A stretch of 64,000 nt of DNA, from the NCBI RefSeq assembly GCF_012034935.1, contig NZ_JAATEN010000002.1:248001-312000 (forward strand), written 5' to 3'. Of this stretch, positions 45,406-53,669 are shown in pieces (position 1 is the first letter of the stretch; each line of letters opens with the position of its first letter). A program made the position numbers and the translations under genes. The notes under the pieces were generated by a model. The model saw only the letters and a program-made list of their open reading frames with translations. It did not search any database and was not told the DNA's origin. The DNA comes from Streptomyces zingiberis. GTDB taxonomy: Bacteria > Actinomycetota > Actinomycetes > Streptomycetales > Streptomycetaceae.

Positions 45406-45435
45406 ACCATAACCGGACCCCTGGGAGGCCTCGAA
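45406..45435 (-). promoter_or_regulatory. Candidate promoter of the B12/ECF operon
   Basis: Minus strand: TTCGAG (45435-45430), 18-base spacer, TATGGT (45411-45406), about 15 bases before the riboswitch. It fits a sigma-70-like HrdB promoter loosely. The -35 overlaps one TCGAACG motif shared with the ramC upstream region. Confidence 0.45.
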
Positions 45436-45537
45436 CGGGTGTCCGTGCCGAAACCACCGCTCCGGGGCGTGCCCCGATCCGGGCGGCCCGCCGGCCCCGG
45501 CCGCGCGCCCCGTCCGCCCACCACCCCCGCGGGACGG

Positions 45538-45565
45538 TCGAACGTTCATCGAACGGCCATAACCT
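45538..45565 (+). promoter_or_regulatory. ramC upstream region with TCGAACG direct repeats
   Basis: TCGAACG occurs at 45538-45544 and 45549-45555, 11 bases apart (one helical turn), with a third copy at 45431-45437. They are followed by cataacctactcatgag, where taacct (45561-45566) could be a -10. LuxR-type activators such as RamR bind short direct repeats, so these are candidate RamR sites; the assignment is inference. Confidence 0.5.
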
Positions 45566-45696
45566 ACTCATGAGTTCCGCACAGTCGGCTCATGACACCT
45601 GTGACTGTTCCGTCACCCTCGCCGGTGACAATCTCGAACCTGTCGCCGAGAGCGGCACCGGAATCCGGTCCGCGGGACGCAGGGGGGAGGAGCGCC

Positions 45697-48447
45697 ATGG
45701 ATCTGGGCTACGCGGTCTTCTGTGACGCCGATCGCACGTTCTACGACGCCCCGCACCGCCTCGCCGCCGGGAACGGGAACGCCGGCTCAGCCCCGGAGGG
45801 CGCCGCCGTCATCGCCGCGAGCCGGTACGAGCACGCCGGCCGCGAGGCCCCCGAGGGCTGGCAGCGGCACAGCGCCGGGGACTGGCTGGCGTTCCGGCCG
45901 AAGGAGACCCGGCTGCCCGCCCAGGGCTGGAAGATCCACGTCTCCGCCTGCCTGGACAATGCGGAGAAGGTGCTCACCAAGGTCTGGGACCACTGCGTGG
46001 AGCGCGGGGTGGCGTTCAAGTTCATCCCGAGCCGCTACCTGCTCCACACCCGTAACGCCAAGTACGCCGACCGGGGCGCCAGCGGCAAGTTCATCACCGT
46101 CTACCCGCGCGACGAGCGGGAGTTCGAGACCCTCGCCACGGACCTCGGCGAGCTGCTCGACGGCGAGCCCGGCCCCTACATCCTCAGCGACCTGCGCTGG
46201 GGCGCCGGCCCCGTGTACGTCCGCTACGGCAGCTTCACCGAGCGCCACTGCTACGACGACCAGGGCGTGCTCCGCCCCGCCGTCGAGAACGGCGAGGGCC
46301 GGCTGGTCCCCGACCGCCGCGACCCCGCCTTCCACCTGCCCGACTGGGTGGACCCGCCGCCCTGCCTCGCGCCGCACCTCGACGCCCGCCGGGCCACGAG
46401 TACCGCAGACCTCCCCTACCGCATCGAGAAGGCCCTGCACTTCTCCAACGGCGGCGGGGTCTACGCGGGGACGGACACCCGCACCGGTGAGAAGGTCGTG
46501 CTGAAGGAGGCCCGCCCGCACGCCGGGCTGGCCGCCGACGGCGCCGACGCCGTCACCCGGCTGGAGCGCGAACGCGCCGCCCTGGAACGGCTGTCCGGCC
46601 TGGTGTACACCCCCGAGGTACGGGACTCCTTCGTCCTCGGCGACCACCACTTCCTGGTGCTGGAGCACCTGGAGGGCCGCCCCCTCAACACCTTCTTCGC
46701 CCGCCGCCACCCGCTGATCGAGGCCGATCCCTCCCCGGAGCGGCTCGCGGAGTACACGGACTGGGCGGTGCGGATGCACGCCATGGTCACCGAGGCCGTC
46801 GAGGCGGTGCACGCCCGCGGCGTGGTCTTCAACGACCTGCACCTCTTCAACGTGATGGTCTCCGAGGACGAGACCTCCGTCGCTCTGCTGGACTTCGAGG
46901 CCGCCGCGCACATCGACGAGGGCCGCCGCCAGGTCGTCGCCAACCCCGGCTTCGTCGCCCCCCGCGGGCACCGCGGGTTCGACGTGGACCGCTACGCCCT
47001 GGCCTGTCTGCGGATCGCCCTCTTCCTGCCGCTGACCAGCCTGTTCGCCGTCGACCGGGCCAAGGCCGCGCATCTCGCGGAGATCGCGGCCCGCGAGTTC
47101 CCGGTGGACCGCGCCTGGCTCGGTGAGGCCGTGGCGGAGATCCTCCGCGACCCGGCGGCCGGGACCGCGCGGCGGCCGGACGGCCCGGCACCGGCCGCGA
47201 CCGCCACCACCCCGGCCGGCTCCGGCTCCCGCTACCTCCCCGCCGAACCGGGGGACTGGCCGCGCAGCCGCGACTCCCTGGTCCGCGCCATCCTGGCCTC
47301 CGCCACCCCGGAGCGCGAGGACCGCTTCTTCCCGGGCGACATCGCCCAGTTCCGCACCGGCGGCGGGCTCTCCTACGGCTACGGCTCGGCCGGGGTGCTG
47401 GACGCCCTGGCCCAGACCGGCGGCGGCCACCACCCGGAGGCCGAGGAGTGGCTGCTGCGCCGCACCGAGCGGCCCGCCCCCGGCACCCCGCTCGGCTTCT
47501 ACGACGGGCTCGCCGGCGTGGCCTGGACCCTGGACCGCCTCGGCCACCGCGAACGCGCCCTGGAACTCGCCCGCCTGATCACGGCCGAGGACTGGACGGG
47601 CATGGCGCCCGACCTGCACAGCGGGCTCGCGGGCATCGCCCTCGCCCTGGACGCGCTCGCCGCCACCACCGGCGAGACGGACCTCGGTGACGCCGCGCTG
47701 CGCGCCGCCCGGCTGATCGCCGAGCGGTCCGCCCGGGACGGCGGGACGCCCGCCGCGACCGGCGGCGGAACCGGCCGCACCGGCGGCGGCGTCCCCCGCG
47801 CCGGCCTCCTCCACGGCGGCGCCGGCCGCGCCCTGCTCTTCCTCCGCCTCCACGAACGCACCCGCGACACGGCGCTGCTGGACCTGGCCGCCGGCGCGCT
47901 CCGCGCCGACCTCGCCCGCTGCGTCCGGGGAGCCGGCGGCGCGCTCCAGGTCGACGAGGGCAGGCGCACCATGCCCTACCTGGGCGCCGGCAGCGTCGGC
48001 ATCGGCATGGTCCTCGACGACTACCTCGCCCACCGGCACGACGAGGAGTTCGACCGCTCCCGCCGGGAGATCGTCCAGGCCGCGCAGGCGAAGTTCTACG
48101 CCCAGCCCGGGCTCTTCCGCGGCGCGGCCGGCATGGTCCTGTACCTGGCCCGCACCACCGCCGGCGGCCCCGGCACGGACGGGGCCGCGCTGCGCCGCCA
48201 GATCTCCTCGCTCACCTGGGGCGCCATGAACCTCCGCGGGGAACTCGCCTTCCCCGGGGAGCAGATGATGCGCCTCTCCATGGACCTCGCCACGGGCACC
48301 GCCGGGTGCCTGCTCGCCCTGGGCACCGCGCTGCACGACCGCTCCGTGCACCTGCCCTTCCTGCCGCCGCTGCCGCGGCGGCCCCATGAGCCGGTCTCCG
48401 CCGGAGGCCGTACCCAGGAAAATCCCGTCCCCACGGACAACGAGTGA
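45697..48447 (+). CDS. ramC: Class III lanthionine synthetase LanKC (RamC)
   Basis: Protein of 916 residues that phosphorylates Ser residues of the precursor RamS, eliminates phosphate to form dehydroalanine and cyclises. Order: N-terminal lyase region (1-200, opening DLGYAVFCDADRTFYDAP), kinase domain (about 240-420; Lys in KVVLKEARPHAG near 268, VVFNDLHLFNVMV near 380, LLDFEAA near 398), then a LanC-like cyclase domain (about 520-900; FYDGLAGVAWTLDRLG, DLHSGLAGIALALDAL, LLHGGAGRALLFLRLHERT) without the Cys/His zinc ligands, as in class III enzymes. ATG 45697 follows GGGGGGAGGAGCGCC; an earlier ATG at 45592 lacks this. First gene of the ramCSAB operon. Confidence 0.96.
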   Translation: MDLGYAVFCDADRTFYDAPHRLAAGNGNAGSAPEGAAVIAASRYEHAGREAPEGWQRHSAGDWLAFRPKETRLPAQGWKIHVSACLDNAEKVLTKVWDHCVERGVAFKFIPSRYLLHTRNAKYADRGASGKFITVYPRDEREFETLATDLGELLDGEPGPYILSDLRWGAGPVYVRYGSFTERHCYDDQGVLRPAVENGEGRLVPDRRDPAFHLPDWVDPPPCLAPHLDARRATSTADLPYRIEKALHFSNGGGVYAGTDTRTGEKVVLKEARPHAGLAADGADAVTRLERERAALERLSGLVYTPEVRDSFVLGDHHFLVLEHLEGRPLNTFFARRHPLIEADPSPERLAEYTDWAVRMHAMVTEAVEAVHARGVVFNDLHLFNVMVSEDETSVALLDFEAAAHIDEGRRQVVANPGFVAPRGHRGFDVDRYALACLRIALFLPLTSLFAVDRAKAAHLAEIAAREFPVDRAWLGEAVAEILRDPAAGTARRPDGPAPAATATTPAGSGSRYLPAEPGDWPRSRDSLVRAILASATPEREDRFFPGDIAQFRTGGGLSYGYGSAGVLDALAQTGGGHHPEAEEWLLRRTERPAPGTPLGFYDGLAGVAWTLDRLGHRERALELARLITAEDWTGMAPDLHSGLAGIALALDALAATTGETDLGDAALRAARLIAERSARDGGTPAATGGGTGRTGGGVPRAGLLHGGAGRALLFLRLHERTRDTALLDLAAGALRADLARCVRGAGGALQVDEGRRTMPYLGAGSVGIGMVLDDYLAHRHDEEFDRSRREIVQAAQAKFYAQPGLFRGAAGMVLYLARTTAGGPGTDGAALRRQISSLTWGAMNLRGELAFPGEQMMRLSMDLATGTAGCLLALGTALHDRSVHLPFLPPLPRRPHEPVSAGGRTQENPVPTDNE

Positions 48448-48459
48448 AAGGACATCACC

Positions 48460-48591
48460 ATGTCGCTTCTCGACCTGCAGACCATGGAGACCCCGGCCGA
48501 CGAGAACACCGGCGAGCTGGGCACCACCGGCTCCCGCGCGTCGCTGCTGCTCTGCGGTGACAGCTCGCTGAGCGTCACCACCTGCAACTGA
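48460..48591 (+). CDS. ramS: SapB-type lanthipeptide precursor (RamS/AmfS)
   Basis: Precursor of 43 residues, 12 bases after ramC, with GAAAGGACATCACC before the ATG. The leader MSLLDLQTMETPADENTGEL carries the class III LLDLQ recognition box. The core SRASLLLCGDSSLSVTTCN contains the two Ser-x2-Ser/Cys sets that form two lanthionine-type rings around a hydrophobic face. By comparison with the S. coelicolor RamS sequence as I know it, the core differs by one conservative change (Val for Ile before TTCN). The product is a surfactant peptide that lets aerial hyphae break surface tension. Confidence 0.97.
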   Translation: MSLLDLQTMETPADENTGELGTTGSRASLLLCGDSSLSVTTCN

Positions 48592-48611
48592 CCTCAGGGC
48601 CGGTTGTGACA

Positions 48612-48648
48612 GGCGGTCCCGGGCGGCGCCAATCCGCCCGGGACCGCC
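48612..48648 (+). terminator. Hairpin between ramS and ramA
   Basis: Perfect 15-bp stem (GGCGGTCCCGGGCGG, 48612-48626, with 48634-48648) and loop cgccaat, 20 bases after ramS. Inside an operon this would act as a leaky terminator or 3' stabiliser, giving far more precursor than exporter message. Confidence 0.9.
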
Positions 48649-48772
48649 CCGCTCAGGGTACGCGGCACCGCGGTGCCGGACGAGACCCGGCGGCCCCACC
48701 CGCGCCCCCGGGCGCCGGGCCGCCGGCGGCCCGTCAGGCGCCGGACCGCCGAGGAGGGGAGGACTCGCAGGC

Positions 48773-51379
48773 ATGACCGATCGGCCCGCCTCCACCGGCC
48801 CCTCCTCCGGTCACCGTTCCACCGCTTCCCGCACCATCGGAACCCCCACCCCCCACACCGGCCGGCCCCCGGCGCCCGCCGCCCCGGACACGACGGGCGC
48901 TCCCGCCCCCGTTCCCGACCCCGACCCCATTCGGCCCGGCCCGGCTCCGGCCACCGCCCGCGCCGGCTCGGCCCGGGACACCGGGACCGGCTCCACCCCG
49001 GCCACCGGGTCCACCCCGGCCACCGGGTCCACCCCGGCCACCGGGTCTGCTCCGGGCTCCGGGTCTGCTCCGGCCACCGGGTCCGCTCCGGCCGGCGGGT
49101 TCGTCCCGGGCTCCGGGGCCACCCCGGCCATCAGCTCCACCCGGGCCACCGGGTCTGCTCCGGGCTCCCGATCTGCTCCGGGCCCCGACTCCGCTCCGGG
49201 CGGGGCGGTTCCCCCCACCGCGGTCCCGCCCCCGGCGGGGCCGCGACCCGGGCCGCCCGCCCGGAGCGGCCGCCGTCTGCTGGCCGGGGCCGCCCGGCGC
49301 GACCGCGGCCGGCTCCTCCTCATCCTGCTGGCCACCACGGTGTCCGCCGCCGCGGCCGTCACACTCCCCGCGGTCCTCGGCCACACCCTCGACCTGCTCC
49401 TCGCCCGCGAGAGCGGCGCCCGCCCCTGGGTGCTCCTCTGCGCGGCCCTGCTCGTGGCCGAGGTGCTGCTCGACGCGCTCGTCGCCCACGCGACGGGGCT
49501 CACCGGCGCCCGCGCCACCGCCTGGCTGCGCGACCGGGCCACCGCGCATCTGCTCTCCGCCGGGCCGCGCGGCGCCGCCCGCTTCACCCCCGGCGACGTC
49601 GTCACCCGGCTGACCGGCCACGCCGCCCAGGCCGGCACCGTCCCCGCCACCGTGGCCGGCGCCGCGGCCGCCCTGCTCACCCCGGTGGGCGCCCTCGTCG
49701 CGCTCGTGCTCGTCGACGCCTGGACGGCCGCGGTGTTCCTCGCCGGGGTGCCGGTGCTGGTGCTGCTGCTGCGCGTCTTCGTCCGCAGCTCCACCGACAG
49801 CGTCACGCGGTACCAGAGCGTGCAGGGCGAGATCGCCACCCGGCTGGTCGAGGCGCTGGGCGGCGCCCGCACCGTCGCCGCCGCCGGCACCGCGCGCCGC
49901 GAGCGCGACCGGGTGCTCGCGCCCCTGCCCGAACTCGCCGCCCAGGGACGGCGGATGTGGCAGGTCTACGGACGGGCCGTCACCCAGGGCGGGGTCCTGG
50001 TGCCGCTGCTCACCACGGCCGTCGTCGCCGTCGGCGGGGTCCGCCTCGCCTCGGGCGCGCTCAGCGTCGGCGATCTCCTCGCCGCCGCCCGCTACGCCGC
50101 GCTCGCCGCCGGGATCGGCGCGGTGACCGGGCAGCTCAACGCCCTGGTGCGGGGGCGGGCCGCGGCCCGCCGTACCGCTGAGCTGCTGGCGGTGGCGGCC
50201 GTCCGGCACGGCCACCGCACCCTGCCGCCCGGCGGCCCCGGCCGGCTCGACCTGCGCCAGGTCACCGTGGAGCGGGACGGCGTCCCCGTGCTGGACGGCG
50301 TGGACCTCACCGTGCCGGGCGGCGTCACGGCCGCCGTCGTCGGGCGCTCCGGGGCCGGCAAGTCCGTTCTGGCGGCCGTCGCCGGGCGGCTGGAGGACCC
50401 GGACCGCGGCACCGTCCTGCTGGACGGCGTGGACCTCACCGAACTGGACCGGAGCGAACTCCGCCGCGAGGTGGGCTACGCCTTCGAGCGCCCCGCGCTC
50501 TTCGGCGGCACGGTGGCGGAGGCCGTCGCCTACGGCGTCACCGAACCGCCCGGGCCGGCCGTACGGGCCGCCGCCCGCGCCGCGCACGCCGACTCCTTCG
50601 TCCGGCTGCTGCCGGCCGGCTGGGCCACCCCGCTCGCGGACGCGCCGCTGTCCGGCGGTGAACTCCAGCGGCTCGGCCTGGCCCGGGCGTTCGCGCACGC
50701 CGGGCGGCTGCTCGTGATGGACGACGCCACCTCCAGCCTGGACAGCGTCACGGAACTCGAAGTGACCCGGGCCCTGGCCCAGGAGGTACGGGCCGGCACC
50801 CGGCTCGTGATCGCCCACCGGGTGTCCTCCGCGGCCCGCGCCGACCTGGTGATCTGGCTGGAGAACGGCCGGATCCGCGCCGTCGGGCCGCACGGGACGC
50901 TGTGGCGGCGGCCGGAGTACCGGGCGGTCTTCGCGGACCCCGCTCCGGGGGCCGCCGCCGGCCGGGGGGCCGCTGCCGGTCCCGCCGCCGCTCCGGAATC
51001 CCCCTCCCCGCCGGAAACCCTCCGCGCCCCGGACCGCGCCGCCGCCTCCGGTCCCGCTTCCGGCCCCGTCTCCGGGTCCGGCGGTGGCGGTGCCCCGGAT
51101 TCCGTGACGGCCCGTGGCCCTGGCTCCGGTCCCGGCCGGGGTGGGGGCGCCGCTGATTCCGCCACCGGCCCCGAGCGTCTCTCCGGCTCCGATCCGGCTG
51201 CCGATCCGGCTGCCGCTCCCCGCCGCGCCGCCGCTTCCGGTTCCGTTCCGCACGGCCCGTCCGCCGCCTCCGGCCCCCGCTCCGGCCCCCGCTCCGGCCC
51301 CGGTCCCGGCCGCGGCTCCCTTTCCGGCTCCGCCGGTACTCCGGCGTCCGCCGCCCGCCCGCCGGGGAGCGCCCCGTGA
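48773..51379 (+). CDS. ramA: ABC transporter RamA (lanthipeptide export)
   Basis: Half-size ABC exporter (868 residues), partner of RamB. Transmembrane domain about 165-430, ATPase about 485-700: GRSGAGKSVLAAVAG near 524, LSGGELQRLGLARAF near 626, LLVMDDATSSLDS, IAHRVSSA. Unusual are a 160-residue Pro/Thr/Gly N-terminus containing ATGST/ATGSAP repeats from an 18-bp DNA repeat (49000-49090), and a 150-residue Ser/Gly/Pro C-terminus; typical RamA is near 600 residues. ATG 48773 after GGAGGACTCGCAGGC. Overlaps ramB by GTGA. Exports the modified SapB-like peptide. Confidence 0.93.
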   Translation: MTDRPASTGPSSGHRSTASRTIGTPTPHTGRPPAPAAPDTTGAPAPVPDPDPIRPGPAPATARAGSARDTGTGSTPATGSTPATGSTPATGSAPGSGSAPATGSAPAGGFVPGSGATPAISSTRATGSAPGSRSAPGPDSAPGGAVPPTAVPPPAGPRPGPPARSGRRLLAGAARRDRGRLLLILLATTVSAAAAVTLPAVLGHTLDLLLARESGARPWVLLCAALLVAEVLLDALVAHATGLTGARATAWLRDRATAHLLSAGPRGAARFTPGDVVTRLTGHAAQAGTVPATVAGAAAALLTPVGALVALVLVDAWTAAVFLAGVPVLVLLLRVFVRSSTDSVTRYQSVQGEIATRLVEALGGARTVAAAGTARRERDRVLAPLPELAAQGRRMWQVYGRAVTQGGVLVPLLTTAVVAVGGVRLASGALSVGDLLAAARYAALAAGIGAVTGQLNALVRGRAAARRTAELLAVAAVRHGHRTLPPGGPGRLDLRQVTVERDGVPVLDGVDLTVPGGVTAAVVGRSGAGKSVLAAVAGRLEDPDRGTVLLDGVDLTELDRSELRREVGYAFERPALFGGTVAEAVAYGVTEPPGPAVRAAARAAHADSFVRLLPAGWATPLADAPLSGGELQRLGLARAFAHAGRLLVMDDATSSLDSVTELEVTRALAQEVRAGTRLVIAHRVSSAARADLVIWLENGRIRAVGPHGTLWRRPEYRAVFADPAPGAAAGRGAAAGPAAAPESPSPPETLRAPDRAAASGPASGPVSGSGGGGAPDSVTARGPGSGPGRGGGAADSATGPERLSGSDPAADPAAAPRRAAASGSVPHGPSAASGPRSGPRSGPGPGRGSLSGSAGTPASAARPPGSAP

Positions 51380-53658
51380 CCGCCGTCCGTCACCCGGGAC
51401 CGGCCCCGGTGCCGGATCCGGGCCCCGCTCCCCCCGGGGCCCCGCCGGAATCCGGCCGGGGCGCCTGGCGCCGGATCGCGCCGCAGGCCCGCCGCTTCCT
51501 CGCGGCCCGGCCCCGGGTGCTGGTCGCGCTCGGCGCCTGGTCACTGCTGGAGTCGGCGCAGACCTTCCTCGGCGGCTACGCCGTGGCCCAGTCCCTGGAC
51601 CGAGGATTCCTCGCCGGGGACACCCGGACCGGGCTGCTGTGGCTGGCGGTCGCCGCCGTCGCGGTCGTCGTCGGCGGCTTCGCCAACCGCGGGGTCTTCC
51701 GCGGCCTGGCGGGACTGGTCGAACCGCTCCGGGACGGCCTGCTGCGCCGCGTGGTCACCTCCTCCCTGCGGGAGGCCGCGGCCGACCCGGCGCGCGCCGA
51801 CAGCGCCGTGGTCTCCCGGATCACCCATCAGACGGAGACCGCCCGGGACAGTTTCGCCGGGCTCGTCCTGGTCGCCCGCTCCTTCCTGTTCACCGCCGCC
51901 GGGGCCCTGCTGGGCCTCGCCTCGCTCGCCCCGCTGCTGCTGCTCGTCGTCGTGCCGCCGCTGCTGCTGGGGCTGGCGCTGTTCCTCGCCACGCTGGTCC
52001 CGATGGCCGCGCGCCAGCGCGACTACCTCCGCGCCGACGAGGCGCTGGCCGAGGAGTACGGGGCCGTCGCCGCCGGCGTGCGGGACATCGTGGCCTGCGG
52101 TGCCGAGGAGCACGCGGCCGGGCGGGCCGGGCGCCTCGCCCTGGCGGAGGTACGGGCCGCGCGGTCGCTGGCCCGGTGGGCGGCGGCCCGCACCCTCTCC
52201 CTCGGCGTCGCCGGGCAGCTCCCCGTGGTGCTGCTGGTCGTCACCACGCCGTGGCTGCTCGACCGGGGCCTCACCCCCGGTGAACTTCTGGGCGCCCTCA
52301 CCTATCTGACGCAGGCCCTGCTGCCCGCGCTGCACACGCTGATGACGGCGCTCGGCGCGGCCGGCACCCGGCTGCTGGTCATCCTCGACCGCCTGACGGG
52401 CGGAGACGCACCACCTCCGCGGACGCCGGCCGCCCCGGACGGGCGCGCGGCCGCCGTGCCCGGGGTCCCCGCCGGGCCCCCGTCCGGGCCCGTGGCCGTC
52501 CCGCCGGACGTACCGGCCGGGGGCCCGGCCGCCCTGCCCCGCGCGCCGTCCGGGACCGTGCCCGTGGCCGTCGCGCCGGACGTACCGGCCGGGGCCTCGA
52601 CCGCGCCGCCGGGGACCACGGCAGGCCCTGACGGTCCGCCGGAAACCCCGTACCGTCCCGGGGGCCGCTCCCCGGGCGGTACGGCCGGCGGCGCGCGGTC
52701 CGCGGCGGACGCCCCGCACGGGCCCCGCCCCGGGCCGCCCGCCGGACCGGCCGCCTCCGCCGCCGGTCACCGGCCCGGCGCCGAGCCGCCTGCCGAGCCG
52801 CCCGCCGTCGAACTCCGTTCCGTCACCTTCGCCTACGGCGCCGGGGCGCGCCCCGTGCTCCGCGATCTGGACCTGTCCGTCGCAGCGGGGGAGTGGCTGG
52901 CCGTCGTCGGCCCCAGCGGCATCGGCAAGTCCACGCTGACCGGCCTCGTCGCCGGGGTGCTCACCCCGGACCGGGGCGAGGTCCGCGTCCTCGGCCGGCC
53001 CGCCGCGCCCTGGCCCGCGGAGGGACCCTCCCGGCTGCGGGTCCTCATCCCCCAGCAGGCGTACGTCTTCTCCGGCACCCTGCGCGAGAACCTCCGCTAT
53101 CTCTGTCCCGACCCCGACCCCGACCCGGACGGGGAAGGCGCCGGCGCGGGCCGCCCCGGTGGCCCGGCCGGCCCCGGCGACGGGGCGATCGCCGCCTCGG
53201 TGGCGGCGGTGGGACTGGGCCCGCTGGCGCGCCGGCTCGGCGGGCTCGGCGCGGTCCTCGACCCGGCCCGGCTCTCGCAGGGCGAACGGCAGCTCGTCGC
53301 GCTCGCCCGGGCGCACCTCTCCCCGGCCCCGGTGGTCCTGCTGGACGAGGCCACCTGCCATCTGGACCCCGTGGCCGAGGAACGCGCCGAACGGGCGTTC
53401 GCGGAACGGCCCGGCACCGTCATCACCGTGGCCCACCGGATCAGCTCCGCCCGGCGCGCGGACCGGGTCCTGGTGATGGACGGCGTGACCGCCGTCTGCG
53501 GCCACCACGACGAACTGCTGGACCGCTCGCAGCTCTACCGCGACCTGGTGGGCCACTGGCACACCGCCGGCGTCCGGGAACACGTCGGCAGGACCGGCAG
53601 GGCCGGCAGGACCGGTACCGCCCCGGCGGCAGAGCCCGCCCGCCCCAGGGCGCGGTAG
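51376..53658 (+). CDS. ramB: ABC transporter RamB (lanthipeptide export)
   Basis: Second half-exporter, 760 residues, GTG start overlapping the ramA stop. Transmembrane domain about 25-340 (VLVALGAWSLLESAQTFLGG; GLLWLAVAAVAVVVGGFANR); ATPase about 475-740: GPSGIGKSTLTGLVAG near 512, Q-loop LIPQQAYVFSG, LSQGERQLVALARAH near 632, VVLLDEATCHLDP, VAHRISSARRA. A 130-residue Pro/Ala/Gly linker with VPAGP/DVPAG repeats separates the two domains. It forms the exporter heterodimer with RamA. Only 11 bases separate its stop from that of the convergent btuD. Confidence 0.94.
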   Translation: MTAVRHPGPAPVPDPGPAPPGAPPESGRGAWRRIAPQARRFLAARPRVLVALGAWSLLESAQTFLGGYAVAQSLDRGFLAGDTRTGLLWLAVAAVAVVVGGFANRGVFRGLAGLVEPLRDGLLRRVVTSSLREAAADPARADSAVVSRITHQTETARDSFAGLVLVARSFLFTAAGALLGLASLAPLLLLVVVPPLLLGLALFLATLVPMAARQRDYLRADEALAEEYGAVAAGVRDIVACGAEEHAAGRAGRLALAEVRAARSLARWAAARTLSLGVAGQLPVVLLVVTTPWLLDRGLTPGELLGALTYLTQALLPALHTLMTALGAAGTRLLVILDRLTGGDAPPPRTPAAPDGRAAAVPGVPAGPPSGPVAVPPDVPAGGPAALPRAPSGTVPVAVAPDVPAGASTAPPGTTAGPDGPPETPYRPGGRSPGGTAGGARSAADAPHGPRPGPPAGPAASAAGHRPGAEPPAEPPAVELRSVTFAYGAGARPVLRDLDLSVAAGEWLAVVGPSGIGKSTLTGLVAGVLTPDRGEVRVLGRPAAPWPAEGPSRLRVLIPQQAYVFSGTLRENLRYLCPDPDPDPDGEGAGAGRPGGPAGPGDGAIAASVAAVGLGPLARRLGGLGAVLDPARLSQGERQLVALARAHLSPAPVVLLDEATCHLDPVAEERAERAFAERPGTVITVAHRISSARRADRVLVMDGVTAVCGHHDELLDRSQLYRDLVGHWHTAGVREHVGRTGRAGRTGTAPAAEPARPRAR

Positions 53659-53669
53659 GGCGACGCTCG

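Noticed and set aside
45592..45696. Longer N-terminus for RamC from ATG 45592
   Set aside because: No ribosome site there, while GGGGGGAGGAG precedes ATG 45697, whose protein start matches known LanKC enzymes.
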